This document shows positions 28,931-38,259 of a DNA stretch of 64,000 bases, piece after piece. The notes below the pieces were generated by a model that saw only the letters and a list, made by a program, of their open reading frames with translations, was not told where the DNA came from and made no database searches. Each line of letters starts with the position of its first letter. Position 1 is the stretch's first letter. Where the stretch lies: contig NZ_LT906448.1 in assembly GCF_900186835.1 (NCBI RefSeq), forward strand, positions 1,347,501-1,411,500, read 5' to 3'. The translations under genes were made by a program, and so were the position numbers. This DNA is from Pasteurella dagmatis. GTDB lineage: Bacteria; Pseudomonadota; Gammaproteobacteria; Enterobacterales; Pasteurellaceae.

Positions 28931-29398
28931 ATGAATTATATACAATACTACCCCACTGATATTGTTAATGGTGAGGGTACAAGATGTACTCTTTTTGTAA
29001 GTGGTTGCACGCACGCTTGTCGAGGTTGTTATAATAAAAAAAGTTGGTCATTTAGTGCAGGGATGCCTTTTGATGAAGCTATGGAACAGCAAATTATCAA
29101 TGATCTAACGGATAATCGTATTAAACGTCAAGGCTTAACACTAACCGGAGGCGATCCTTTACACCCCAGAAATCTTGCTGTACTACTTCCTTTTGTGCAA
29201 CGTATTAAAGCACTTTGCCCAGATAAAGATATTTGGGTTTGGACCGGATATAAATTAGATGAGTTAGATGAATTCCAACGACAAATTTTGCCTTATGTGG
29301 ATGTGTTAATTGATGGGAAATTTGAGCAAGAAAAAGCCGACCCTGGCCTTGCTTGGCGAGGTTCGGCTAATCAAGTTATTCATCGATTTAAACTTTGA
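28931..29398 (+). CDS. nrdG: Anaerobic ribonucleotide reductase activating enzyme
   Basis: This 155-residue radical-SAM activase generates the Gly radical on NrdD. The 4Fe-4S cluster motif is Cys26-x3-Cys30-x2-Cys33 (SGCTHACRGCYN). LTGGDPLHP and WVWTGYKLDEL are SAM-fold motifs. I choose the ATG giving MNYIQYYPTDIVNGEGTRC because that is where family members start and the Cys numbering then matches E. coli. In-frame ATG and TTG codons a few residues upstream are possible. It is co-transcribed with nrdD. Confidence 0.95.
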   Translation: MNYIQYYPTDIVNGEGTRCTLFVSGCTHACRGCYNKKSWSFSAGMPFDEAMEQQIINDLTDNRIKRQGLTLTGGDPLHPRNLAVLLPFVQRIKALCPDKDIWVWTGYKLDELDEFQRQILPYVDVLIDGKFEQEKADPGLAWRGSANQVIHRFKL

Positions 29399-29422
29399 TG
29401 AAACCAGTATAATTTTGATACG

Positions 29423-29677
29423 TTAATACAATAATGCGATAACTGCGACAATATTTCCTAACAGAATTAACAAACCACCATAAATTAAATTTTGTTTGGT
29501 TTTCTTAGACAAAGAAATATTTACCCAATTTAGCTTTTTTCTTTGTAGTTTTATATTCCCACGTACAAGCTCAAAAAATTGTGTATAAGAAAAACTTTTA
29601 GAAAGCCAAGTTGAGCACTCAATGAGTGACCCGCAAAAACGCAATATCATTAACATCCTTGCTTTTAACATAAGCAT
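29423..29677 (-). CDS. Unknown small membrane protein (84 aa)
   Basis: I do not recognise this protein. It has a hydrophobic N-terminus, a basic middle (NIKLQRKKLNWVNISLSKKTKQN) and a clear C-terminal transmembrane helix (LIYGGLLILLGNIVAVIALLY). AAGGAA five bases before the ATG supports translation. The gene starts 21 bases after the YjjV-like nuclease gene, on the same strand, so it is probably the last gene of that operon. It is convergent with nrdG. Confidence 0.6.
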   Translation of the reverse strand: MLMLKARMLMILRFCGSLIECSTWLSKSFSYTQFFELVRGNIKLQRKKLNWVNISLSKKTKQNLIYGGLLILLGNIVAVIALLY

Positions 29678-29698
29678 TTTCCTTAACTTAGAATTATG

Positions 29699-30490
29699 TT
29701 AAATGGCAAATAACAACTCACTATTTTGCCAAATAATTTGTTTGATTTTTTCAGGCGATTCATTTCTCAGTTCACAAAGGTGCTGAAAAACATTGGCTAT
29801 ACGTTCAGGACGATTAGGCTGCCCTTGAAAACCAAATACCGGCATATCTGGTGCATCCGTTTCTAACACAAGACAATTTAATGGCAAACGGCGAATTGTT
29901 TCACGTGTTTTATTTGCTCGCAGATAGGTAATTGTACCACCGACTCCAATCTTATAACCAAGCTCCACGAAACGTTTAGCTTGCTCATAGCTGCCAGAAA
30001 AGCCGTGAATAATACCACATTTTTTTAAAGATACACGCTTTAGAAATGTAAAGATTTGGTCGTGCGCCTTTCGGGAGTGCAAACTCACTGGTAAATCATA
30101 CTGTTGCGCAAAAAACAATTGAGTTTCAAGAAATTCACATTGTTTCTTCCAGAGTTCATCTGTCAATAACTCTGGGATTGCTCGCTCTAAGCCAATTTCA
30201 GCTACAGCACGACAGTTTGCTGTTCTAGAGATTAATCGCTGCTCTAGTTTGTCTAAATCTGCATAGCTATGTTGACGAATATAAAGTGGATGCAAACCCA
30301 AGCCATAATACAAGTTATTAGGATAAAGTGCGGTGATTTTTTCGAGATTTTCAAAATATTTTTCTAATACACCAACAATCAAGATTTTTTCTACTCCAGC
30401 TTTGCTGGCGTTTGCCACTAAATCCCCAAGCGGTTCGCCTGTATCTGCTTGTAAATAATCTAAATGGGTGTGAGTATCGAAAAATGGCAT
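29699..30490 (-). CDS. yjjV: TatD-family metal-dependent hydrolase, YjjV type
   Basis: This 263-residue TIM-barrel metalloenzyme of the TatD DNase family has metal ligands in DTHTHLD (His7, His9), AEIGLE, LHSRKAHD, IHGFSGS and ETDAPD. The GYKIGVGGTITY...NKTRETIRRLPL and GFQGQPNRPERIANVFQHLCELR segments match E. coli YjjV rather than TatD or YcfH. The likely activity is a 3'-5' exonuclease or deoxyribonuclease on nucleic acids; the physiological role is uncertain. It follows the unknown secreted-protein gene in a leftward cluster and contains an uptake sequence (30326-30334). Confidence 0.9.
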   Translation of the reverse strand: MPFFDTHTHLDYLQADTGEPLGDLVANASKAGVEKILIVGVLEKYFENLEKITALYPNNLYYGLGLHPLYIRQHSYADLDKLEQRLISRTANCRAVAEIGLERAIPELLTDELWKKQCEFLETQLFFAQQYDLPVSLHSRKAHDQIFTFLKRVSLKKCGIIHGFSGSYEQAKRFVELGYKIGVGGTITYLRANKTRETIRRLPLNCLVLETDAPDMPVFGFQGQPNRPERIANVFQHLCELRNESPEKIKQIIWQNSELLFAI

Positions 30491-30516
30491 CGTACTTCCG
30501 TCAAATCAATGAAAAA

Positions 30517-31038
30517 TTATTTTAACTTAATATCCGTTTCATACAATCTTAAAATTGCAGGCTCTGATACTAAACCATAAGCACGGAACTTAAGTGTATA
30601 TTTAATTGCTGCACTTTTTGGCACAGTAATATCATTTTCCATATAGTTTGCATACGTCACAAAACTATCTGCATCAAGTAGCTGTAAGTTTTTCTTTTCG
30701 TTTAAATTGACTAGACGAATAATTTTGTCTGTTTTGTTTTTGAAACCAAGGTCAATTTCATAAAGACCAACATTAGTTTTCTGAATTGAAAAGATCACAA
30801 TATCCACATATTCTTGATATTTTTTATCACGTACAATGATAGCATCGTCAATACTCGTTCCTTCTGTACGGCCTGTGTCAATCCCTTCTTTTACTCCTTT
30901 GATGACATCTTTGCCATCTTGAACCACTTCGGAGATAACGGTGGAAACACGATCAACAATTGAAGATTTTTCTTCCGCATAGCTATTTATAGACGTGAGT
31001 GCCAACAATACACAAGCTAATAAAGTTCCTTTTTTCAT
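30517..31038 (-). CDS. Unknown secreted protein (173 aa)
   Basis: I do not recognise a family. The signal peptide MKKGTLLACVLLALTSINSYA (cleavage near residue 21) leads into a Lys/Asp-rich helical segment (VDRVSTVISEVVQDGKDVIKGVKEGIDTG). A region of likely beta strands follows (YVDIVIFSIQKTNVGLYEIDLGFKNKTDKIIRL ... ILRLYETDIKLK). The start is the ATG at 31038. Its ribosome site AGGTG overlaps the stop codon of the periplasmic cyclophilin gene (TAGGTG), so the two are translationally linked. It is probably periplasmic, perhaps a client or partner of that PPIase. Confidence 0.75.
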   Translation of the reverse strand: MKKGTLLACVLLALTSINSYAEEKSSIVDRVSTVISEVVQDGKDVIKGVKEGIDTGRTEGTSIDDAIIVRDKKYQEYVDIVIFSIQKTNVGLYEIDLGFKNKTDKIIRLVNLNEKKNLQLLDADSFVTYANYMENDITVPKSAAIKYTLKFRAYGLVSEPAILRLYETDIKLK

Positions 31039-31047
31039 AAAATACAC

Positions 31048-31605
31048 CTATTCAACAGTTACGGACTTAATCATAATATCTTCTTTTGGTACATCACGAT
31101 GAAAACCTGAACGTTGTGTTGCCACTTGGCTAATACGATCGACCACATCCATTCCAGCAATGACTTTACCAAACACTGCATAACCCCAACCTTTTTGAGT
31201 TTCTGAACTAAAATCTAAAAAGCCATTATCTACTGTATTAATAAAAAATTGCGATGTCGCTGAATGTGGATCAGAAGTACGTGCCATTGCCACAGTACCT
31301 CGTAAATTTTTTAAGCCGTTATTTGCTTCATTTTTAATTGAGGCATTAGTTTTCTTCTGACTCATACCTGATTCAAATCCACCACCTTGAATCATAAATC
31401 CAGGAATAACTCGGTGAAATATTGTGCCATTATAAAAACCACTTTGGCTATACTCAAGAAAGTTCTTCACAGAAACAGGGGCTTTTTCTTCCTCTAACGC
31501 AATTTTTATATCACCATAATTAGTATGCAAAATCACATTTTTTGCATTAGCCATTAATGCAAAGCCCATCATCACAAGTGCGGTCAAAAATTTTACGATT
31601 TTCAT
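31048..31605 (-). CDS. ppiA: Periplasmic peptidyl-prolyl cis-trans isomerase, cyclophilin type (PpiA-like)
   Basis: This 185-residue cyclophilin has a signal peptide ([21 protein letters not shown]). The fold is complete: [54 protein letters not shown] and [10 protein letters not shown]. It speeds proline isomerisation of exported proteins. It lies 45 bases after the cytoplasmic paralogue ppiB, and the two share most motif residues, which suggests tandem duplication or an old pairing. A hairpin separates them. An uptake sequence (31576-31584) lies in the signal-peptide part. Confidence 0.9.
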   Translation of the reverse strand: MKIVKFLTALVMMGFALMANAKNVILHTNYGDIKIALEEEKAPVSVKNFLEYSQSGFYNGTIFHRVIPGFMIQGGGFESGMSQKKTNASIKNEANNGLKNLRGTVAMARTSDPHSATSQFFINTVDNGFLDFSSETQKGWGYAVFGKVIAGMDVVDRISQVATQRSGFHRDVPKEDIMIKSVTVE

Positions 31606-31616
31606 TCTTTTTTCCT

Positions 31617-31643
31617 AAAAAATTCCCCTCACAGGCGAGGGGC
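31617..31643 (-). terminator. Hairpin between ppiB and ppiA
   Basis: On the minus strand CCCCTC and GAGGGG pair around a six-base loop, followed by AATTTTTT. It is probably a partial or full terminator of ppiB. Confidence 0.75.
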
Positions 31644-31650
31644 AATAATC

Positions 31651-32160
31651 TTATTCAACAGTCACAGAAGTAATCACAATTTCTTCTTTTGGGACATCTT
31701 GGTGGAAACCTTTATTACCTGTTTTCACCACTTTGATTTTATCTACAACGTCCATACCTTCAACAACTTCACCGAATACACAGTATCCCCATTCTTGAAC
31801 AACTTCACGGCCATACATCTCTTTTGCACGGTAATCTAAGAACGTATTATCAGCCACATTAATGAAAAATTGTGCAGTTGCAGAATGTGGATCAGAAGTA
31901 CGAGCCATTGCAATTGTGCCACGTTTATTACTTAAACCGTTGTTTGCTTCATTCTGGATTGGGGCATTGGTATTTTTCTCACGCATATTTACGTCCATCC
32001 CCCCCCCTTGAATCATAAATCCATCAATCACTCTGTGGAAAATTGTGTTATCATAGAACCCACTTTTACAGTAATTTACAAAGTTTTCCGCAGTGTTTGG
32101 TGCTTTATCAAAATTAAGTTGAATTTTGATATCACCCAAATTTGTATGCAATGTGATCAT
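31651..32160 (-). CDS. ppiB: Cytoplasmic peptidyl-prolyl cis-trans isomerase B
   Basis: This 169-residue cyclophilin starts [15 protein letters not shown] without a signal peptide, so it is cytoplasmic. It has [39 protein letters not shown] and [11 protein letters not shown]. It is divergent from cysS. An unusual feature is that the three glycines of QGGG are encoded by nine consecutive Gs, where the paralogue next door uses mixed codons. The length equals that of typical PpiB. Confidence 0.95.
   Translation of the reverse strand: MITLHTNLGDIKIQLNFDKAPNTAENFVNYCKSGFYDNTIFHRVIDGFMIQGGGMDVNMREKNTNAPIQNEANNGLSNKRGTIAMARTSDPHSATAQFFINVADNTFLDYRAKEMYGREVVQEWGYCVFGEVVEGMDVVDKIKVVKTGNKGFHQDVPKEEIVITSVTVE
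31999..32007 (-). repeat. Homopolymer G9 (C9 on plus strand) inside ppiB
   Basis: Three Gly codons read GGG-GGG-GGG, giving a nine-base run in frame at about residue 52. It is the longest G/C run I noticed in the window. Such runs slip in Haemophilus. Confidence 0.9.
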
Positions 32161-32313
32161 ATTCGTTTTTCCTCTCGCTTTTTTAAAGGTTTAATTATTT
32201 CATAAAAGCATAATAAATGCTATAAAGAGCCTTCGGTTTATAATTCTGCAAACAGCTGTAAAAGTGCGGACTGTTTTACAACATTTCAATAAACATATTA
32301 GAGAACGAACCAA

Positions 32314-33717
32314 ATGTTAAAAATTTACAATACACTGACAAGAGAAAAAGAGATTTTTAAACCTATACACGCCAATAAAGTAGGTATGTATGTTTGTGGC
32401 ATTACTGTTTATGATTTATGTCACGTTGGGCACGGTCGTACGTTTGTTTGTTTTGATGTTATTGCTCGTTACCTACGCTATTTAGGGTATGACCTCACTT
32501 ATGTGCGTAATATTACAGATGTAGACGATAAAATTATCAAACGTGCATTAAAAAATAGGGAATCTTGCGATCAGTTAGTTGATCGAATGGTTGCTGAAAT
32601 GTACAAAGACTTTGATATGTTAAATGTATTACGTCCAGATGTTGAGCCTCGTGCAACACACCACATTGCCGAAATCATCACACTAGTTGAAAAACTCATT
32701 CAACGTGGTCACGCTTATGTTTCGAGTAATGGTGATGTAATGTTTAACGTAGAAAGCTTTAAAGAATATGGCAAGTTGTCTCGCCAAAACTTAGAGCAAC
32801 TGCAAGCAGGTGCTCGTGTTGAAATCGTTCATATTAAGAAAAATCCAATGGATTTTGTATTATGGAAAATGTCAAAACCAGAAGAACCAAGCTGGGATTC
32901 ACCTTGGGGACCGGGTCGACCAGGTTGGCATATTGAGTGTTCCGCAATGAATTACAAGGTATTAGGTGAACATTTCGATATCCATGGTGGAGGTTCTGAT
33001 TTAATGTTCCCACACCACGAGAACGAAATTGCGCAATCTTGCTGTGCTCACGGTAATCAGTATGTCAATTATTGGATGCATTCTGGAATGATTATGGTGG
33101 ATAGAGAAAAAATGTCAAAATCCCTTGGCAACTTCTTTACTCTGCGTGATGTGTTAAATATTTATGATGCAGAAAGCGTACGTTACTTCTTATTGAATGC
33201 ACATTACCGTAGTCCACTCAATTATAGTGAAGAAAACCTTAATTTAGCACATACTGCACTAGAACGTTTATACACTGCATTACGTGGTACAGACAAAAGT
33301 GCGATAGCTTGTGGTGGAGAAAATTACATTAATGCATTCAAAGAAGCGATGAATGATGACTTCAATACCCCAAATGCTGTTTCAGTACTCTTTGAAATTG
33401 CACGCGAAGTTAATAAATTAAAAAATGAAGATATGGAAAAAGCCAATAGTCTTGCTGCACGTTTACGTGAATTAGCAGATATTTTAGGCTTACTCTATCA
33501 AGATCCTGAAGAGTTTTTACAATCAGGTTTAGATGATGAAGAAGTGAAACTCATTGAATCATTGATTAAACAGCGTAATGAAGCACGTGCAGCAAAAGAC
33601 TGGGCAACTGCCGATGCAGCACGGGAGCAACTCAGCAAAATGAAGGTAGTACTAGAAGACGGTGCAAACGGCACTACTTGGCGTAAAGATATTCAAACAG
33701 AGTCTGAAGCTGAATAA
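32314..33717 (+). CDS. cysS: Cysteinyl-tRNA synthetase
   Basis: This 467-residue class-I synthetase charges tRNA-Cys. Zinc-site cysteines lie near [10 protein letters not shown] and in HIECSAMN. The HIGH-type motif is CHVGHGRT, and [11 protein letters not shown] is the KMSKS loop. Arg/Lys-rich helices at the C-terminus bind the anticodon stem. It is monocistronic, divergent from ppiB, with a strong terminator. The C-terminus is slightly extended ([13 protein letters not shown] acidic tail). Confidence 0.97.
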   Translation: MLKIYNTLTREKEIFKPIHANKVGMYVCGITVYDLCHVGHGRTFVCFDVIARYLRYLGYDLTYVRNITDVDDKIIKRALKNRESCDQLVDRMVAEMYKDFDMLNVLRPDVEPRATHHIAEIITLVEKLIQRGHAYVSSNGDVMFNVESFKEYGKLSRQNLEQLQAGARVEIVHIKKNPMDFVLWKMSKPEEPSWDSPWGPGRPGWHIECSAMNYKVLGEHFDIHGGGSDLMFPHHENEIAQSCCAHGNQYVNYWMHSGMIMVDREKMSKSLGNFFTLRDVLNIYDAESVRYFLLNAHYRSPLNYSEENLNLAHTALERLYTALRGTDKSAIACGGENYINAFKEAMNDDFNTPNAVSVLFEIAREVNKLKNEDMEKANSLAARLRELADILGLLYQDPEEFLQSGLDDEEVKLIESLIKQRNEARAAKDWATADAAREQLSKMKVVLEDGANGTTWRKDIQTESEAE

Positions 33718-33720
33718 AAT

Positions 33721-33752
33721 AAAGGTCTAGTAGAAATACTAGACCTTTTTTC
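33721..33752. terminator. cysS terminator (bidirectional shape)
   Basis: AAAGGTCTAGTA and TACTAGACCTTT form a perfect 12-bp stem with a four-base loop and T-run. It lies between convergent cysS and yidE. Confidence 0.93.
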
Positions 33753-33765
33753 TTTCTGGTATTTA

Positions 33766-35433
33766 CTAGGCCATAAAGGTCCACAGTAATATCGCAAGTA
33801 ACTGCGGTGAAATAATCCTTAAGAACATCACTAATGGATATACTGTTGCATAAGATAATGCTGCAGCACCACTGTCTTCTTTAATTGCATTTGCAAATGC
33901 AAGAGCTGGAGGATCTGTCATTGAACCAGCTAACAAACCACATAATGTTAAGTAGTTCATTTTTGCATATATGCGCGCAATGATACTTGTCACAATTAAT
34001 GGAATAAATGTAATCAATATACCGAATCCCATCCATTCTAAGCCATTACCTTCAGTAAGAGTATGTACGAAATTTCCACCAGACTTTAACCCTACAACTG
34101 CAAGGAACAATACAATACCTATTTCACGCAATGCAAGGTTCGCACTTGGTGGCATAAACCAATAAAGTTTACCGATACTACCGATACGCGCCAAAATTAA
34201 CGCAACCACTAATGGTCCGCCAGCTAAGCCTAATTTCAAGGCGACAGGGAAACCAGGAATATGGAAAGGAATTGAACCCAATAAAACCCCTAAACCAATC
34301 CCTATAAAAACAGGTAACATTTGAACTTGCTGTAATTTTTGTTGTGCATTACCAATGATAGATACCGCTTGGTTTAACACTTCACTGCGGCCAACAACGT
34401 GTAAAACGTCCCCAAACTGTAATGTGGTGTTAGCAGTTGGAACAAGTTCCACACCTGCACGGTTTAAACGTGAAATCACAACGCCATATTTTTGGTGAAT
34501 GCCTAAAGAACGAATACGTTTACCCAATACTTTTTCATTAGTCACAACAATACGCTCCGAACGTAAGTCACCAGTAAAGCTTGCTAACGGGACATCAACT
34601 TCTTCACCAAGCACTAATTTCATTTTGCGTAACGCTGGAATATCACCCACTAAATGCAATAAGTCGCCAAACTTAATCACAGTATCCGCTTGTGGCACAC
34701 TAATATTTTCTTCACGTTTTAAGCGAGTACAAACCACATCTTTCTTCGCATCAAACCCCGGAATATCCACTAAACGCAAGCCATCTAAATTTTTGTTAGT
34801 TACTTTAATATTCATTGAAGTAAGGCTTTCTTTGTCTTGTCCACTTTCTTTATTAAAGTTTTGAGCTTCTTCATCAATTTTGACTTTGAAGAATAAACGC
34901 ACTAACCACATTGTTAATAAAATGCCACAAATACCAAATGGATAAGCCATCGCATACGCCATCCCCATATTAGACGTAGTATGTGATAAACCTAACTCAG
35001 CGAGAATTTGCTGACCTGCACCAAGAGAAGGCGTGTTGGTAACAGCACCAGAATAGATACCTAAAATAATATCAAGTGGTACATCAACCAACATATAGAT
35101 GCCTACTACAGTCAAAGAACCTAATATGACAATAAGAGCGGCCAATCCATTGAGTTTTAAACCGGATTCTCTAAGAGAAGCAAAAAAGCCCGGACCAACC
35201 TGAATACCAATAGTATAAACAAATAAAATGAGACCAAATTCCTGAATAAAGTGCAGTGTATGTTGGTCTAGTTCAAGGCTGGTATATTGCTTGATAAAGT
35301 GGGCAACAATAATACCACCAAATAGCACCCCACCGATGCCTAACCCCACGCCTCTAATCTTCCAATGTCCTATCCACAATCCAATGACAGCAACAAGTGC
35401 AAGGAGGCTAATCGTGATCGCAATGTCACTCAT
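33766..35433 (-). CDS. yidE: YidE-type putative transporter, AAE family with two RCK_C domains
   Basis: This 555-residue protein has the YidE layout: an N-terminal membrane half ([43 protein letters not shown] loop) and two cytoplasmic TrkA-C/RCK_C regulatory domains (about 200-360). A second membrane half has [35 protein letters not shown] and [12 protein letters not shown]. The family is related to the aspartate:alanine antiporter; the substrate of YidE is not known. It is a single gene, convergent with cysS. Confidence 0.92.
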   Translation of the reverse strand: MSDIAITISLLALVAVIGLWIGHWKIRGVGLGIGGVLFGGIIVAHFIKQYTSLELDQHTLHFIQEFGLILFVYTIGIQVGPGFFASLRESGLKLNGLAALIVILGSLTVVGIYMLVDVPLDIILGIYSGAVTNTPSLGAGQQILAELGLSHTTSNMGMAYAMAYPFGICGILLTMWLVRLFFKVKIDEEAQNFNKESGQDKESLTSMNIKVTNKNLDGLRLVDIPGFDAKKDVVCTRLKREENISVPQADTVIKFGDLLHLVGDIPALRKMKLVLGEEVDVPLASFTGDLRSERIVVTNEKVLGKRIRSLGIHQKYGVVISRLNRAGVELVPTANTTLQFGDVLHVVGRSEVLNQAVSIIGNAQQKLQQVQMLPVFIGIGLGVLLGSIPFHIPGFPVALKLGLAGGPLVVALILARIGSIGKLYWFMPPSANLALREIGIVLFLAVVGLKSGGNFVHTLTEGNGLEWMGFGILITFIPLIVTSIIARIYAKMNYLTLCGLLAGSMTDPPALAFANAIKEDSGAAALSYATVYPLVMFLRIISPQLLAILLWTFMA

Positions 35434-35523
35434 AATTTACCTCTACATCAATTTAAAATTTAATAAAATTAACTAAAATGGATTATAACAATCTAAAAAA
35501 TGAAAAACTTGAAGAAATACTAA

Positions 35524-35545
35524 AATTTTAATCTCAATCACATTT
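35524..35545 (+). promoter_or_regulatory. Possible CRP site between yidE and ABC transporter
   Basis: The stretch centred on ATCTCAATCACA matches 17 of 22 consensus CRP positions, with one perfect half (TCACA). The other half is degenerate, so this is weak support. Confidence 0.3.
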
Positions 35546-35614
35546 TTCTTGCCTCAGTTGTAAAAATCTTTAAGAATATTGGCTTATTTTTTAACAATTT
35601 TTTACGGAATAAAT

Positions 35615-37372
35615 ATGAACTGGCTACAGGAATTATCGGATTCATTTTTTTGGATATTTAAAACGCTGGCGATTACCTCAGTGGTCTTCCCATTAACACT
35701 TTATCTGCTATCAAAAACAACTCGATGGGCACATCAATTTTATTTATTAGCCAAAGATTATTTAAATCCGAAACGTAGCCTTTCCCCTCTTATTAATTTT
35801 ACCATTATTGTCTTCTTTAACTTACTTTCAGTGCGAATGGGTATTCTGTTTTCAAACTGGTACAACGCTATGTATAAAGCATTACAAGATATGAATATCG
35901 ACGCATTCTGGCAACAAATGGCTGTATTTTCTGCTATTGCGACAATCAGTGTGAGTAATGCCTTATTAAGCTATTATCTAAGCAAACGTTTTGTCATTCA
36001 CTGGCGCACTTGGTTAAATGAAGAAATGCTCACAAAATGGACGGACAAGCAAGCCTATTATAAGACACAATATCTTAGCTACCAATTAGATAACCCAGAT
36101 CAACGTATTCAACAAGATATTAATGCTTTTATTTCAACTTCTTTAGACTTTGCAACAGGGCTAATTTCTTCCGTGGTATCTATCTTCGCCTTCACCATGA
36201 TCTTATGGAATTTATCTGGACCAATGACTATTGCTAATGTAGAAATTCCACACGCAATGGTATTTTTAGTCTTTATTTATGTACTGATTACCAGTATTTT
36301 TGCCTTCAAATTAGGACGCCCACTTATCAAATTAAACTTTGATAACGAACGCTTAAATGCGAATTATCGTTATTCGCTAATTCGTCTTAAAGAATATGCC
36401 GAAAGTATTGCGTTTTATCGTGGCGAAAAAATGGAAAAAAATCTATTGTTAAAACAATTTAGTAAGGTAATTGATAACTTATGGGGAATTGTATTCCGCA
36501 CGTTAAAACTCTCAGGCTTTAACTTAATTGTCTCTCAAGTATCAGTAGTGTTTCCATTTATCATTCAATCAGTGCGTTATTTTAATAACCAAATCAGCTT
36601 GGGGGATTTAATTCAAACCAGTGATGCTTTCGGGCGAGTACAATCTGCTCTTTCGTTTTTCCGTAATTCCTATGATGAATTTACAGCATATCGTGCTGTT
36701 TTAAACCGCTTGACCGGCTTCCATACTGCAGTACAAGAAGCTAATAAGCTATCAAATTTGCAAATTGAAGACAGTCAAACAGATATTCGTTTTAACAAAT
36801 TAACTGTCAATACACCAGATGGTAAAACTTTAATCAAAGATTTAGATTTACATCTGCCAGCGGGTAGCTCATTACTCATTCAAGGTAATTCAGGCGCAGG
36901 AAAGACGACTTTATTGCGTGCAATAGCTGGATTGTGGACATATGCAAACGGTAAAATTATTTGCCCACAAAGAAATACACTATTCTTATCACAAAGACCT
37001 TATTTACCACAAGGCCGCTTGATTGATGCGCTCTACTACCCTGATCTTGCACCAAACAACATTGACAGCCAAAGTGCGGCAGAAATTTTACAAAAAGTGC
37101 AGTTAGGTCACCTCTCAGATAAACTAGAGCAAGAAAATGATTGGACACGTGTGCTGTCATTAGGCGAACAACAGCGTCTGTCTTTCGCACGCATTTTAAT
37201 TCATAAACCCATTGTAGCTTATTTAGATGAAGCTACAGCCAGTATGGACGAAGGTTTAGAAGACGCAATGTATCGCCTACTGAAACAAGAGTTACCACAA
37301 ATGACAATGATTAGTGTTGGTCACCGTTCAACGTTAATTTCCCATCACCAACAATGTTTAAAAATTGAATAA
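35615..37372 (+). CDS. SbmA/BacA-like ABC transporter, fused membrane and ATPase domains
   Basis: This 585-residue half-transporter has five or six N-terminal helices of the SbmA/BacA-like type (RMGILFSNWYNAMYKALQDMNIDAFWQQM; WRTWLNEEMLTKW; NPDQRIQQDI). The ATPase carries Walker A GNSGAGKTT near 424, signature LSLGEQQRLSFAR near 515 and Walker B VAYLDEATAS near 531. It resembles E. coli YddA. Relatives import peptides or vitamin B12, or are orphan exporters; the substrate here is unknown. The ATG at 35615 has CGGAA upstream, and a longer frame to 35579 lacks a ribosome site. Confidence 0.9.
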   Translation: MNWLQELSDSFFWIFKTLAITSVVFPLTLYLLSKTTRWAHQFYLLAKDYLNPKRSLSPLINFTIIVFFNLLSVRMGILFSNWYNAMYKALQDMNIDAFWQQMAVFSAIATISVSNALLSYYLSKRFVIHWRTWLNEEMLTKWTDKQAYYKTQYLSYQLDNPDQRIQQDINAFISTSLDFATGLISSVVSIFAFTMILWNLSGPMTIANVEIPHAMVFLVFIYVLITSIFAFKLGRPLIKLNFDNERLNANYRYSLIRLKEYAESIAFYRGEKMEKNLLLKQFSKVIDNLWGIVFRTLKLSGFNLIVSQVSVVFPFIIQSVRYFNNQISLGDLIQTSDAFGRVQSALSFFRNSYDEFTAYRAVLNRLTGFHTAVQEANKLSNLQIEDSQTDIRFNKLTVNTPDGKTLIKDLDLHLPAGSSLLIQGNSGAGKTTLLRAIAGLWTYANGKIICPQRNTLFLSQRPYLPQGRLIDALYYPDLAPNNIDSQSAAEILQKVQLGHLSDKLEQENDWTRVLSLGEQQRLSFARILIHKPIVAYLDEATASMDEGLEDAMYRLLKQELPQMTMISVGHRSTLISHHQQCLKIE

Positions 37373-37382
37373 AACGAATACG

Positions 37383-37404
37383 GGCTTTAACCAACCTTAA
37401 AGCC
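37383..37404 (+). terminator. Weak hairpin after the ABC transporter
   Basis: GGCTTTAA and TTAAAGCC pair around a six-base loop with a poor T-tail. A perfect uptake sequence follows at 37436-37444. Confidence 0.4.
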
Positions 37405-37534
37405 TAACTTTCAATTCAAAACTTTGCAAAAAATGACCGCACTTTTGTGTTTTTAAACGAGGATACGCTTTCTAAAAGTTCTCATTATTGTTAGAATCCG
37501 AGCCGATTTTTTTATAATTTAAACAAGGTTTGTT

Positions 37535-38089
37535 ATGTTAAAGAAATTCTTTGTTACCGCCATCTTTCTTTTTTTGAGTGGCTGTTTATCAACGGAAAAA
37601 CCAAACACATTTCCGGCAGAATTTGCCAATTTAGACTATGAATTGCTAGACAAAGATGCTCAACGTTGGGCTGTGGCGAGTGTGCAAGTAGAGCAATGTA
37701 TTTATCCAAATCTCACTCGTATTCAACGTGAACATTTTTCAAAAGAAGATGCCTACATTCATTCACAATATGTGTTCTTTTATCCTTTAGAAGAGATTAT
37801 TGGTGATGAATATGTCAAAATGATCCAATCTGATGAAAAATCAATGGGTTATGCTACGCATCAATATAAACGCTTTAAAACAAAAGAGGTTTCACCATTA
37901 AAAGAAGAGCAGTGTGAGATTTTACGTAAGCAAGCACGTGACGATCTTGCAGTTGTCAAAGGGCAATATAAAAGCGGAATGGCGGAAGAAAATCAGAACA
38001 AAGACAAATCAAATCCTGACGGTGTAGCAACAGGTCAAAATAAGTTTTTCTTCGACATCATAAAATGGGGAGCTGCACTGATTTTATAA
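37535..38089 (+). CDS. Unknown lipoprotein (184 aa)
   Basis: The lipoprotein signal [17 protein letters not shown] has a lipobox LSGC at Cys17. A helical, charged mature part follows, with a VEQCIYP cysteine and a second in EEQCEIL, which could pair. The pattern (VEQC.YP.L ... LEEIIGD ... D.KS..Y...QYK ... E.QC..L) is shared, at low identity, with the lipoprotein gene near 52 kb. The 30 C-terminal residues turn from polar Asn/Lys-rich to hydrophobic ([14 protein letters not shown]). No function is known to me. It is monocistronic, with a hairpin downstream. Confidence 0.8.
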   Translation: MLKKFFVTAIFLFLSGCLSTEKPNTFPAEFANLDYELLDKDAQRWAVASVQVEQCIYPNLTRIQREHFSKEDAYIHSQYVFFYPLEEIIGDEYVKMIQSDEKSMGYATHQYKRFKTKEVSPLKEEQCEILRKQARDDLAVVKGQYKSGMAEENQNKDKSNPDGVATGQNKFFFDIIKWGAALIL

Positions 38090-38153
38090 TCAGATAAAAC
38101 CATTCAATCCTTTCATATTCAAAACAAATCTTAAAAGCAATCGTTTACAAAGT

Positions 38154-38187
38154 GACTAAGCTCAAATAATTTGAGTTTAGTCATTTT
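38154..38187 (+). terminator. Terminator of the lipoprotein gene
   Basis: GACTAAGCTCAAAT pairs with ATTTGAGTTTAGTC over 14 positions, with one G-T pair. ATTTTC follows. Confidence 0.65.
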
Positions 38188-38259
38188 CATTCTTCCATTT
38201 TTGAGCTAGTCTAACAGTATTACACGCGGCATAATTTTATTAAAAATTAAGGAGAATTT

